NCBI RefSeq assembly: GCF_034190915.1
Contig: NW_026947484.1
Span: 79,121,982-79,185,981 of the forward strand
Direction: 5' to 3'
DNA from: Cavia porcellus
Lineage: Eukaryota > Chordata > Mammalia > Rodentia > Caviidae
DNA length: 64,000 nucleotides
The notes beneath the pieces were generated by a model that had not been told where the DNA came from, ran no database searches, and saw nothing but the letters and a program-made list of their open reading frames with translations. Below, in pieces: positions 33,621-44,998 of this stretch. Every line of letters begins with the position of its first letter. The first letter of the stretch is position 1. Position numbers and translations under genes: made by a program.

Positions 33621-34502
33621 CTACACACACAAAATAAAAGTTCTCCTTGGAAATCTTTTGTTTGTTCATTATTCTACACAGATGACTCTTTTCTTCTCAA
33701 ATTTTCTTTGCCAACTTTTTCTTTCTTCATTATGCAGCATCCATTCCATGAGGCTAGCCATACAAGATTTTTTAAAATGGCACTCTCAATTATAAGACAT
33801 TAAGCATGTTGATTTGACACCTTCTTTACATCTTTTTCACAAACAGAAATACACTGTCTCTGTGGGTTCACTCTGAAATATTTCCTACTAGATATCTGTA
33901 GGCCCTGTGTGAAAAGACTCAATTAAAAAAATCTAATCATTCTGAGTCAGCAACCTTTGGTTTGAGGTCTTTGTTTCCATGTGAAAATCCTTACTATTCT
34001 TATGTGTGTATCTTGTAAATAATAATCTGACATCTTTTCTTAAAGATATATCCAGTTTTCTGGTTTTAAGGAGCAACAATAATGCATTAACAAAGGGCCA
34101 ACAGGTAGATTAATGAAGTAACAGTTTCCCCTTTTTGTCTTCTATGATATAAGTAACAGAAGAACCAGAAGTTATAGGTTGATTGCCAGATTTGGGAAAA
34201 ACTGCTAAAGTCAAACAAACAACAAGCATATGTCAGTCACCATACTGTAGCAAGCAAGGGCTATGTGGAATAGGAAGAATGTGAAGAGATGAGAAGGGGT
34301 GAAGTTCTACTATTCTCCCACAAATCCCTGCAAGATACCCTTCCTTGGAAAGGAAAGTACCCTTATGTAGAAAAGAGGTCACTGTGTACATGAAGCCTGC
34401 TACCTAGAAATGTTGTGCATTCCACTTTATAGCAGTTGATCCTGCTTAGCAGTGATGAGAACAATCAAGGACCAGATGCAATAATTTTGCAGGTCATAAA
34501 TT
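33621..34502. other. Unique sequence, no gene seen
   Basis: I recognise no repeat family or coding frame. Confidence 0.5.
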
Positions 34503-34890
34503 GAAAATTTAGAACATGTCTTAGTTATTTTTCCCATGTGTCTGAGACAAAATACTCAAGGTTAAAGGAAAAAAGTGTTACGTAGCTCACAGTTTGTGGA
34601 GGTTTCAGTTCATAATCATCTATGTCCAAGGTAGGGTGGCTTAGCAGAGGAAAATAGTCATGGTGGGCAGAAAGTATCAAAACAAGTAAGCAACAAGACT
34701 ATTTCTTTCCCTTATATTGTATGCAGGCTACCTACCCTAGGGCAGGTGTAGCACTCATGCTCTTAATCCCAGCATCCTTAATCCCAGTACTGCACCCTCA
34801 ATCAATCACATGCTTTAGATTCAGCTACCTGTGAAAAAACCCTATGACTACATGAGGCGTTAGGGGGACATCTAGCCAAAAACAATAATA
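34503..34890 (-). mobile_element. LTR (antisense), copy 1 of a local family
   Basis: It begins 'atgtcttagttatttttccc' and continues 'ctgagacaaaatactcaagg', 'tagctcacagtttgtggagg' and 'gggcaggtgtagcactcatg', ending in 'gggggacatctagccaaaaa'. Related sequence occurs at 39413-39692 and 43185-44235. The layout is that of a MaLR-class LTR in reverse. A small internal repeat 'cttaatcccag' occurs near 34762 and 34778. Confidence 0.65.
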
Positions 34891-36189
34891 GAACTCATGT
34901 CTATGGTGTGGACAGTGTTCAGTTAATCAATGAAAGCTAAGGTGAGAGAACCAAACCACTTTTTCTACAGCTCACTTTTTTGCCCAGTACTAATACCTGA
35001 GCACCCTAGGGGAAGGGCTGATATTTACCCTAATTGTTCAGCTTAAAGCCCACAATTCAGAGATTGGGATCTCTCTTCAAGAGTCTAACGGGCAGCCATG
35101 ATCAATGCCTGTGTGGTTCACTGCCATGTGATAGTCACCAGGGAGACCACAGAGCTGTTCTCACTCTCATCCTTGTGCTGCAGATGAAGACTTTCCCTCA
35201 GTCCTTGTTTTCTACATAGATATAGATGATATCTAGCAAAAATTTCAAATGCTAAAAGAATGGGAATTATGATTTGAAAGCCCACGTGTCTTTAGGGTGA
35301 GACAAGTAATAGGGTGAGTCCAAAGTAGCAACTGAATGTACAGAGTGAAGAAGACAAGTTGAGCCCACAGACCCTGCCTCTCTGGTTCCAGCAGACTGCC
35401 ATGAGGACCTGCTGGTTTTGTTGGAGGTCTTCCAAATTTTCAAGGAAAATTAAATATCCAGATTTTACTTTGACAGATTGGCTATCAGATCATCTCATGT
35501 AAGCATTTTTTAAAATTCTGACAATTTTAAAAATCCAAAAACACAAAAAAACTCAAAAGCTCTTTGTGGTTTCAACTACATAAGCTAAACAAGACTCTCA
35601 TGTTGTACATAGCCTTCTACTCTATAACCTCTAATACAGACAATGAGTGCTATAAGATTCAATTTAAATGAAGAGGCAAAATAAGTTTAAAGTCCAGAAG
35701 AGCTGACTATAGTTTACATAGAGAAACAGAAGCAGTCTTCCCCAACTTTTGCCTGGCCTCTGGAAAACTTAAGAGAAATTTGGAGATATTCAATGATTAT
35801 TTTTTAATGGAAAGAAAGCTCAGAATCATCTGTGCATCAGGAAATCATTTCTTGTCTTGGAAATCTTGAAATGGTTGAATGAGAAAGTAATTTCCTCTTT
35901 GTCTGGGGTTTAGAGTTCTTCTGAAGATAACATTTTCTGTTTATTTTTAGATAAAAGGATATACTTCATTGGCATAGCTTATTCACAGGCAAAGAGTACC
36001 CTAGTTAAGTTAACCGGACTCCACTGCAGTGCAGTTTCTGTCCATAAATAGTAGGGTTAGCTCATTTTACAAGATTAGCAATTTGCAGTGAATGAAATTC
36101 CCACATGCTTACTCTGAAGAGGCAGGTCACCCACAACTGTTAGCATTTCTTGAGGGTGAAGCACCTGCCAAGTACTTTATTAATTGATT
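34891..36189. other. Unique sequence, no gene seen
   Basis: No recognised repeat or coding frame above 61 codons. Confidence 0.5.
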
Positions 36190-36928
36190 TATATTTTTAT
36201 TAGCACATATTTGCAGTAAATAATGGTTCTATTTATCATGGGGCTTTGGTACATGTATGTAACACATCTCCATACTTTACCCTTACCCCTCCCAAACCTC
36301 CCTATTCTTTCTAACTCTTGATCTTCTTTGCAAAAGCTCTATTTCTTCTTTTTCCAATTCCTTTTTTCCAACTCTTCTCTCTCTCCTCCCTTCTACTCTA
36401 TCTCTTGTTTTCCTTTCCATCTTAAAGATCTCTCTACTTCCTTGTTCATCTTTACATTTTAAGAGATGTCCCATACAAGAGAAACCATGCAATACTTAAA
36501 CCGTGTGTCTGATTTATTTCACTTTACATTATGGTCTCAAGTTGGATCCTATAAATGCTTTGTTATCCTTATTTATGTCACAGTAGTATCCCACTGTATA
36601 TAAACTCTATGTTTTCTTTACCCACTCATCTGTTGATGGGTACATAAGCCATTTCCAAAGACTTAACTGTGTGCTGCTATAAAAATAAGTATGCATGGAT
36701 TAGTGTAATAAGATGATGTTAATTCTTTTGAAATGGTACCTAGAGGGGGAATATTGAGGTCAAATGGAATTTCTAGTTCTGATTTTTTTGAAGAATCTGA
36801 AGTCCATAGTAGTTGCACTGGTTTACATTCTCCCCAACCATGTAGAAGGGTTCTTTTTACCACACAGCCTCACCAGCACATAGCCATTCTTTGTGTAGGA
36901 AGATGATATCTCCAGTGTGGTTTTATGT
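36190..36928 (-). mobile_element. L1 3' end (antisense), left half of a split element
   Basis: It contains the reverse complement of an L1 tail (polypyrimidine on the plus strand at 36270-36420) and of the ORF2 end ('cagtagtatcccactgtata' near 36580; 'cactcatctgttgatgggta' near 36623). It stops at 'ctccagtgtggtttta' (about 36925). The next expected L1 bases, 'agttttaatttgcgttcctc', are found at about 42670, so the element is split by a 5.7-kb insertion. Confidence 0.78.
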
Positions 36929-37427
36929 TTTTTATGTTTTATTCTATTTTTATTTGAATTTTTATTACACGTTTGCAATTTATGCAACTTACAATCATCT
37001 TGGGGAGTACTTACATACTTCTTTGTTTTTCTATCCCCACCCCATCTCAACCCCTCACACTCTTCTCCTTCAGTTTTTTATGTTATTTCTCATTCTTGTT
37101 TATATTAACCTTAGCTCTTGTTATAGCATATGTTTACATTAATTCAGGTTATTAGGTTCCAGTACATGACATATCTTTAATCTACTTACTTTCCTTTCCC
37201 CTCTTCCTCATCCCTCGTGACTTTTCCCTTGTACCACCTTCCCTATTGCAAGAGATCCATGTCCCCTTCTATCCATCATTTATTATCTCTGTCTGTACTT
37301 TCAAAAGATACCATACATTATTTAACTTTGTGTATCTGCATTGTTTTATTCAATATTATATTTTACAGGTACATCCATTTTCCTAAAATGTCTTAAATCT
37401 ATCAATATTTTTCGACATGGTCCTATA

Positions 37428-37545
37428 TAATTCAGGCCTTGAACTCACTAAGTAGGACAGGCTGTCCTTGAATTCGCAGTCATCTTTCTGCCTCAGCCAC
37501 ATGAGCACTGGCATTACATGTGTACACCAGCAAGCATGGCTTTGT
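37428..37545 (-). mobile_element. B1 SINE (antisense)
   Basis: It reads 'aattcaggccttgaactcac', 'tgtccttgaattcgcagtca', 'ctttctgcctcagccacatg' and 'attacatgtgtacaccagca', a reversed B1 body, inserted in L1 sequence. Confidence 0.75.
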
Positions 37546-39194
37546 CATCCTTTATAGCATTACAGTATTCCATTATATATAGATAACCACGTTTTCTTTA
37601 TTCGATCATCTGTTGAAAGGTATACAGGCTGTTTCTAGGAGTTAGCTATTATGAACTGTGCTGCTATAAACTTTGTTATGCATGCATCATTATAGTATGA
37701 TGCCTTGAGCTCTTTGGGGAAGATACTTGGCAGGAGAATTGCTAGGTTGTATGGACTATTTCACATCAGCTGTTTAAGAAATCTCCATATTGATTTTCAT
37801 AATAGTTGTACTAGTTTATATTCTCACCAAACTACTAAACAGGATTCCTTTTTCACCACAGCCTTGCCAGTATCTGTTATTGTTTAGTTTCTTAATGATT
37901 GCCATTCTTTCTGGAATAAGATGGAATCTTAAAGAGTTGTTTTAATTTGCATTTTTTCCATATGTTTGTTGACCATTTGTATTTCTTCTTCTGTGAAGTG
38001 TATGTTCATTTCTCTTGCCAATTTCTTGACTAGCTCTTTAATTTTAGATGGTTTAAAATGTGTTTTTAGTTCTTTATATATTCTAGATATTAGTTATCTG
38101 TCTGAGGATTAGCTGGCAAAAAGTTTTTCCCATTTTGTAAGTTGTCTCTTCACTCTCCTGATTCTTTTGCTATACAGAAGTATTTCAGTCTGACATAATC
38201 CCATTTGTTGATTCTTGCTATTATTTCTTGTGTGATTGAAGTTCTGTTTAGAATATCCTTTCCTACCCTTGTGCATTCAGGTGTTTTTCCAACTTTATCT
38301 ACTAGTAGGTTTAATGTTTCTATCTTTGATCCATTTTGATTTTAATTTAGATATTAAATAGATATAAGCAATCTATACATTAAATAGATAATAAGCTTAT
38401 TGTTTAAATAATAAGCAATAGGGGCCTAATTTCAATCTTCTGCACACAGATAACTGGTTTTCCTAGCACCACTTGTTAACTAGGTTCTCTTTCCTCCAAT
38501 GTATGCTTTTGGACCTTTTCCTGAAGACCCAGTAGTCGAATGTGTCTGGGAAGTTTCTATATTCTCAGTTCTATTCCATTGATCCATGTATCTTTTTTGT
38601 GCCAGTACCTTGCCACTTTTATCACTGTTATTTTATACTACAGCTTAAAGTCAGATATTCCTGTGGCTCCTCCTTTCCTCTTCTTACCCAAAATTGCATT
38701 TATATTCTGAGTTTCTTAGGGTTCCATATGAATTTTAGGACTTTGGGGGGGATCTATAAAATATATTGTTAGTATTTTTATTGGAACTGTATTGATTTTG
38801 CATAGCAATTTTGGGAGTATGGCCATTTTGACAATATTGATTCTGCCTATCCAGGAATAGAGGACCTCTTTCTATATGTCCTCTTCAACTCTTTTTTCAA
38901 GATATTGTAGTTTTCTTTGCAGAGGTCTTTTGCCTTCTCAGGTAAGATAATTCCAAGGTATTTTATTTTTCTTGAAGCCTTCATGAGTAACATTATTTTC
39001 ATAATTTTCTTCTCATTCAGTTCATTGCTGGTAAGCATGCATGCTAATGATATTTGTATGTTGATTTTGTATCCTGCTACACTGCTGAAGCTGATTATTA
39101 AATTCAAAGAGGTTTTTTGGTGGAAGTCTTTGGGTTTTCTATGTAGAATATCATGTCACCTGCAAATAATAATAAACTGAGTTCTTCTTTTTCT

Positions 39195-39220
39195 ATATAT
39201 ATATATATATATATATATCC
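39195..39220. repeat. (TA)n microsatellite
   Basis: About 13 TA dinucleotides lie inside antisense L1 ORF2 sequence. Confidence 0.95.
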
Positions 39221-39412
39221 CTTTTCTTTCTTTTTCTTGCTTAATTTCCTTGACTAATCTTTTAAGTACTGTATTGAATAGTAGAAGTGACAATAGAAAT
39301 CCTTGTCTTGTTCCTGATGTTATGGGGGAAGCATTTACTTTTTCCCCATTTACTGTGGTACTGGCTATTAGTTTTTCATACATAGATTTTATCATATTCA
39401 AGTACAGTCCTT

Positions 39413-39692
39413 CAGCTGGCTTCAAGGCAGGGTGGCATGACACAGGGACAACACTTCTGTGTGGCAGAAGACCAGAAAAGCAACCAAAGCAAAGGGGGAC
39501 AGAGCAAGCTTGTTTTCCCCCGTTATATTCTACATAGGCCGCCCTCCTCCAGGGCAGGTGTAGCATTCAGAATCTCCTTGCTCTCCTCTTACACAGGCTG
39601 AAGATGTTAACAAATTAAAGAGTGTAACTCTCTGCTGAGCCTCTTAAACTTCTAAACTTCTCAAGTTGACACATGTATCAACCATAACAAGC
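39413..39692 (-). mobile_element. LTR remnant (antisense), copy 2, left part missing
   Basis: It starts abruptly at 'ttcaaggcagggtggcatga' and matches copy 1 from its 'gtccaaggtagggtggctta' onward, including 'agggcaggtgtagcattcag', ending 'gtatcaaccataaca'. The first roughly 110 bases present in copy 1 are absent, which marks a deletion at the L1/LTR junction. Confidence 0.65.
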
Positions 39693-41829
39693 AACATCCA
39701 CAGATGCAATCTTACAAAACTTCTGTATGATAGTCCTTGCAGATCCTCTTCCCTGCTTTGTTTATTCTTTGTGCACACTACCACAGTTTATTATTTGTGG
39801 CTGCTCTGCAGTGAGCTAGGTAAGGTGGGTGGGCAGAATGGGAAGTGATTGGATAAAGAATGTGGGCACTAAGGGGAGGTTTGAAGATGGAAATAATGGT
39901 AATAAGAAAAGATTGATGTGGAATCTGATTTATTGGAGTACTTTTAATTTAGCTGAAGGGTTAGTATTGAGGGTTTTCAGAGAGTATTTTGAGGGGGTAA
40001 GGGCAAGATATGGGGAAAGGGAGTTTACTTTGTGATTGAGGAAAGCAATGTTGCGAATTTGATGATTGAGAGCACAAGAAACTAGGTAAGATATGGAAGA
40101 GATAAAGGCTTAGGATGGGAAAGATCAAGGAATAATACTGGAGAAGATAGGACTGGCTGTAAGGAAGCTAAGTGTGCAAAACTTTTAAAACTTGGGAGGA
40201 GGAGTTCATGGCTTTGTAAAAAGAATAAAGAAATATGTTAATAATATTGTCTCAGAGGTTTGCAGTGAAGAAAGTAGACAGGCAGCAGAACAAGGGAGAG
40301 AACCTCGGGATTTATTAAGTCAGAATCAATACAAAAACAAATATGCAAAAGTAACAACTTAATAAATAGAGGAAACCATAAAATAAGAAACAACTCCGCA
40401 TTACTAAATAACCAATAAAGATACCAAAATTTAAACCTACGAGTCCAACAAGAACACAGATTAAATATTTCATGAGACACTGGATATATGATTCTCAAGT
40501 AGTTTCTTTCCTAGAGAGTCTTAGTGCTCACACTCTAGTAATTCCTCTATCCCTTCACTGAAATACTGAAGCTCACTCAGATTCAGGACTTTTCTTTTTC
40601 TAGATTTTAGGCATTCTTGTGTAATCAGTCCCTCTCTATGAGAATGATAGTGGATTTAGCAGACAGGATCACTGGCACAAAATTGCCCATTTAGGAATAT
40701 TCCTGTGCAATCAAATCAACGACAGTAGTAACAGGCTAATCTATTATAGTTGGATCTATTAGGGTTAGCTGAGAAATAACATACCATGTGATCCTGTTTC
40801 TAGTTTCCCTTTAGCCTGGAAAAAAACCCATGGTTATAGTGTAAGCATCTTAACAACCTAAGTCTTGGCCCACAGTTAATGTGCACGAGATGGGATGACT
40901 GTATATCATCTGATGGTGAAAAATAGCACTGAACAGTAATTTTATAGAATCAGGTATCTAAAGCCCTGGGGACTGGAGACCAGATAATGTTAGAAGGTAG
41001 AATAGAAGGGAAAAAAGAAACAAAAGGACTTAGATTTCTAAACAAAATATCTGCTCTGTGATGTGAAAAGGAGGATATAGGAGGAGGGCAAAGGATCCTA
41101 GTGATGCTAAGAATATGTTATATATTTTGAAGAGGGTGAAGGGAAAACTGGGTACAAAATTGGTAGTGAGAATTTGGGATGGGAAAAATAACGATGATAT
41201 AAATATTGGAAAAAAGTTAGAGGGAGACAAATGAAAAGGAGAAAAATAAAAAATAAGAATGAATAAGACACAGGAAAAAGAAGTCAGAAGAGCAGATACA
41301 GATAAAAGTAAAGAAACATAAAAGGCCAAGGATAAAATCCTTTGACCTCTATATTAGGCAAGACGAAGTGAAGCACACCCACATTGAGACATGCCCATAA
41401 AAGAAAAGGGTAAACTAACGGAATAAAAGTGGGGGGAAATGTACAGAAGGAGGAAAATATCAAAGCATAAAAAACTTTTAAAAGTGAAATAAAAATGAAA
41501 AATAATACAATCAAATAAAGGGTAATTAAGTAATTTTTCTACTGTTTTGGACACCCGGCTGATTTTCTCAGCCTAGGTTTAAGGAGCACAGCTCAACCAG
41601 GACATGTGTCTGATCGTGCTGGAGGTCTAAGATGGAAGTCTGCTCCCAGGATGGTGTAAGGTTTGAGCTCTGCTTCGTTAGAACATGGCACCAATATGAG
41701 TGTCCAGTCCTGGCTAAACCTGATCTCTGACCACAGGAGCCAGGTCTGTGTTCTCCATCCCTTCATTCTCACCAGGACACTTTCCAGTCTGTTCTCTAAC
41801 TCTCTGACTACCAGCAGTCTCCCGTGACA
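39693..41829. other. A-rich non-coding region, possible L1 5'UTR
   Basis: The plus strand is purine- and A-rich (minus strand pyrimidine-rich) from about 39830 to 41520, then more balanced. No frame is convincing. By position, between an L1 ORF2 remnant and an L1-like 5' end at 42.66 kb, it may be 5'UTR of the inserted L1. Direct sequence proof is lacking. Confidence 0.4.
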
Positions 41830-42310
41830 TGAGTGTCTTTTCCTCATCCACCCTGGGAAGTTGGCAGTGCGAAGCAGCCACGCGCTGCTCTGAGATAGGT
41901 TCAAACACTCAGATCTCCGTACAGTGGTATCTCCATCAGCTCTTGCTCTGTGATTTTGGCCGTACGTACTTTTACTGTGGTTACTTACCAGCTGTAGACT
42001 GTGGAAGGGCATTGGAGAAGCATTACCTTCGATTTCCGAGCCGATTCCGACAGGTTTTTTCTCGCGCAGGCTAACATGGCGCTGGGACGCGCCTCCCTTT
42101 GGCCCGGGACAGCACCTCACTGCTTTTGTCTCCTTTCCACGCACGCACCAAGCTCCTCCAATCAGCTGTCAATACGTCATTCGGCCCGCCCCTTGAACTC
42201 CGCCCCTGTCGAATGAAATCTGCCTTTCCCCTAGCTTCCAGAGAGTGCTTACCTCTTAGGCAGCCCTCGCATCCCCTCAGTAAGGGCCTTTTTTCTTCCT
42301 TTGTGTTTTC
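41830..42310. promoter_or_regulatory. CpG-rich promoter-like block
   Basis: CpG density here is far above the rest of the window: about 17 CpGs between 42030 and 42230. Motifs visible within about 120 bases are 'aacatggcg' (YY1-like, 42074), 'ctccaatcag' (CCAAT/NF-Y, 42155), 'tacgtcat' (CRE half, 42173), and 'ccgcccc' and 'ccgcccc' (Sp1-type, near 42186 and 42200). Minus-strand order is Sp1, CRE, CCAAT, a short start codon context and a splice-donor-like AAG|GTAATG near 42028. It could be a cellular CpG-island promoter or the internal promoter of the surrounding antisense L1. The 183-codon minus-strand frame over it shows no known family. Confidence 0.6.
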
Positions 42311-42727
42311 TCTCTTTTCTCTCTCTCGCCACGGAAGACCAAACAGTTCCATTGCTGATTCCTTTTTATTCCTTGCGGGATCCGTCCTTTCATTTTCACA
42401 TAGTTCTCCTGTTCTCTGTGAGCAAAAATGTTACTTCACTTCCTCTCTGAGTTGGCGGCTACCCAGCATTGCATGGTTCCTCCTCCCTCCATTTCTTCTG
42501 TAACACTTAATCGTGTTTTCTTCTTCTTGTCAGTTCTCTCATGATTCCTGGGTAACTTCCATTCACTTTGATTCCTTTCCAAACTATTGTTTTCAGGCTC
42601 TAAACATTTTGTCCTGGAGAAGCTGAGGTACTTACTGATCCACCATTTTGGAACCTCCTCATTTGGAATAGTTTTAATTTGCGTTCCTCTCACAGCAGTC
42701 ATATTGAACATTTTTTTCATGGAGGTT

Positions 42728-42828
42728 TTCTTTTTTGAGACAGGGTTGCGCTGTGTAGCCCAGTTGGCCTTGAATTTTCCGTGATTCTCCAGCTTTAACC
42801 TCCTGAGCGCTAATGCTTTGCATGTGCT
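42728..42828 (-). mobile_element. B1 SINE (antisense), short
   Basis: It reads 'tttttgagacagggttgcgc', 'tgtgtagcccagttggcctt' and 'ctttaacctcctgagcgcta', a reversed B1 inside L1 ORF2. Confidence 0.8.
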
Positions 42829-43184
42829 TATTGACACTTTGTACTTCTTCAGAGAAGCATTTATTCATTTCAGTTGCCCATTTTTTTAAAGAAAAATTGG
42901 ATCTTCGTGGGGAGGTCTAATTTTCTTGAGTATGTTCAGATGGTAGTCCTCTAAGGAACAGCAAGAAAAACTTTTTTCCCCATCCTTTAGTTTATCTCTT
43001 CATTTGGCTAGTTGGTTCCTTTGCTGTGCAGAAGCTTTTAAATTTGACAAGATCCCATTTGTTGACTCTTCATATTGTTTCTTGTACTATTGGTATTCTG
43101 TTCAGAAAGTCCTTGCCTATATCTATGCCTTCAAGAGTTTTACCTGTTTCATCTTCTAGCAGGTTGTTTCTGTTTTAATATTTT

Positions 43185-44235
43185 GTCCAAGTTTCTTTCC
43201 TCATTACTGGGACAAAATACCTGACACCCAAAGTTAAAGAAGAAAAAGTTTATTTAGCTCACAGTTTATACAGGTTTTACTCCATGGTTGACTGACTCCA
43301 AGCTAGGGTGGTATATGGCAGAGGGAAAACAATTCATGACACACAGAAAGTAACAAAGCAACAGGGGTCCTTAACAAGGTCTTTCTACCCCTTTTATCTT
43401 ATCTAGACTCCTTAGGGTGGGAGTCTAGATACACTTAGCCCCTACTCTTCGTGACCTTGAGCATGGTATGGCACCATGAATCATTTCTAGCGTCACACTC
43501 TCTAGATCCAACCACTTCTGAAAAAGCCCCACCCATGATTGCGTGAGTGTTGCAGTCAGGGTTTACAAAGGAATGGATTTAATACAGAACATATAATTTA
43601 TAGGATTATTTTACAATATTCATCCCAAAAGTCAAGTGCAGAAGAATGCAGGAAATCTCTCCACACAGTGGAAACCCAGGGAATCTAGGTGAGGCCTGGA
43701 TCCCATGGAAATGTCCTGCCTGAGTCTGGCTAAAGACCTAGACTCCATGGCAATGTCCTCCATGAGTCCAGCTGGAGGCCTAACACCCACAATGTCTTAG
43801 GCAAGTCTGTATCAAGGCTGGGAAGGTCCAAAGGTTAGTGATGGAAGCTAAAAAGTCTGTGCCAGTGGGAAGAAGGAACAGGCTGAGGGATCTTCAACAG
43901 GAGGAAGCCAAGAAGTACACTCAAGGTAAGGATCAGAGCTCCCCCAAAGAGAACTACAGCTATCCTCAGCGACTTTGAGGAACAAAGGGCCTCTGATGAT
44001 AATAAATGAATTCGTATCAGGAAAACTAGTGTGACAAGCTTCTCCAGGAGAATCAACAGTGCCCCATATTCCCCTCCCATTCTCCTTTTATGCTGTTGTC
44101 AACAATCCTAAACTAGGCAGGCCTTCCACACCCAAAAACACATTAATTCCGTTCTGCTTGGTGTTACAAGTTGACCATTAGTTAATCCACCACAATGAGG
44201 CTTTCTAGGGATATCTAGACCCAAACCATAACATG
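43185..44235 (-). mobile_element. LTR (antisense), copy 3, itself split by another LTR
   Basis: The left part 43185-43547 ('actgggacaaaatacctgac', 'tagctcacagtttatacagg', 'ctccttagggtgggag', 'aagccccacccatgattgcg') and right end 44195-44235 ('aatgaggctttctagggata', then 'ctagacccaaaccataaca') are one MaLR-like LTR in reverse. They are separated by the 647-base insertion at 43548-44194. L1 ORF2 sequence on either side is continuous once the whole block is skipped. Confidence 0.65.
43548..44194. mobile_element. LTR-like insertion within an LTR
   Basis: Begins TG ('tgttgcagtcagggttt') and ends CA ('ttaatccaccaca'), with a nearly matching 5-base duplication, GTGAG at 43543-43547 and ATGAG at 44195-44199. 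The size (647 bp), TG...CA ends and 5-base duplication fit a solo LTR. No internal genes are present. An 81-codon frame inside it is fortuitous. I do not recognise the family. Confidence 0.55.
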
Positions 44236-44464
44236 TTTAGATCTTCAATTTTGATTTTAGTTTAATACATGGTGAGGGATATGAGTCTAGACTCAATCTT
44301 ATACATGTGGATACCCAATGTTCCCTGCACCATTTATTAAAGAGGCTATCTTTCATTCAGTTTTTGTTCTTGGTCCTTTTGTCAAAGATCAAATAATTGA
44401 ATGTGACTGAGATTATCCCTACTTCTTCTACTGTTGCACTGATCCACATATGTTGTTGTGCAAA

Positions 44465-44595
44465 TATCATGAGACTTTATTTGTTCAAGATAGCATCTCA
44501 CTTCAAGTTTAGGTTGTCCTTGAACTCGCTCAGCCTCCTGCATCAACCTCCTGAGTGCTGGGATTACAGGTGTATACTAACATGCCCTGCTGATG
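44465..44595 (-). mobile_element. B1 SINE (antisense)
   Basis: It reads 'caagtttaggttgtccttga', 'actcgctcagcctcctgcat' and 'gagtgctgggattacaggtg', a reversed B1 body, with ORF2 sequence on both sides. Confidence 0.78.
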
Positions 44596-44875
44596 AGATT
44601 TTTATCATTGCAGCTTTGCAATACAGCTTCAAGTCTGGAATTGTAATGTCACCTGATTTGTTGTTACTTAGATTGCTTTTGCTATTCTAGGTCTTTCTGA
44701 TTCCATATGAGTTTTAAGATTGTTATACCCAGAGCTAGATCTCTGAAGAATGCTACTGATATTTTCATTGAGATTGTGTTAAATCAATTTATCAGTTTGG
44801 GAAGTATATCATTTTGACTACACTGGTTCTGACAATCCAGGAACAAGGGATAATTCTGAAGTCTTCTTCAAATTA

Positions 44876-44998
44876 TTTTTTTTTTCTTTTTTTTTTTTGT
44901 CTTTTTGAGACAAAGTCTCATTATGCAGTTCAGGCTGGCCTTCAGCTCACTTTGTAGCCTAGCCTGGTCTTGAACTTGCAATGATTCTTCAGTCTCTT
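44876..44998 (-). mobile_element. B1 SINE (antisense), truncated
   Basis: A T-run is followed by 'ctttttgagacaaagtctca', 'ttcaggctggccttcagctc' and 'tagcctggtcttgaacttgc'. It lacks the 5' part of B1 and carries the B1 internal 29-base-type duplication. Confidence 0.75.

Larger units (their letters stand above)
36929..42664 (-). mobile_element. L1 inserted in an L1 (antisense), internally deleted
   Basis: Read on the minus strand: the right edge 'ggttccaaaatggtggatca' (about 42657-42638) resembles an L1 5' start with its YY1-like ATGG motif. A long non-coding region follows (42640-39693), then an LTR remnant, then ORF2 from reverse transcriptase (SGTRQGFLLSLLLFNTVLKRL, about 39350-39290) to the C-terminus (37560), a B1 insertion and a 3'UTR with an A/T-rich tail (37360-36929). 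ORF1 and the first half of ORF2 are missing, apparently lost together with the left part of the LTR at the 39413 junction. Flanks at both ends rejoin one older L1. The 5'UTR assignment is inference. Confidence 0.6.

Noticed and set aside
34762..34790. 'cttaatcccag' doublet as a CRISPR-like or regulatory repeat
   Set aside because: Two short units inside an LTR in a mammalian genome; simple local duplication.
41593..42144. 183-codon minus-strand frame over the CpG-rich block
   Set aside because: It starts at a GTG, shows no domain or compositional signature, and CpG-rich DNA tends to have long chance frames.
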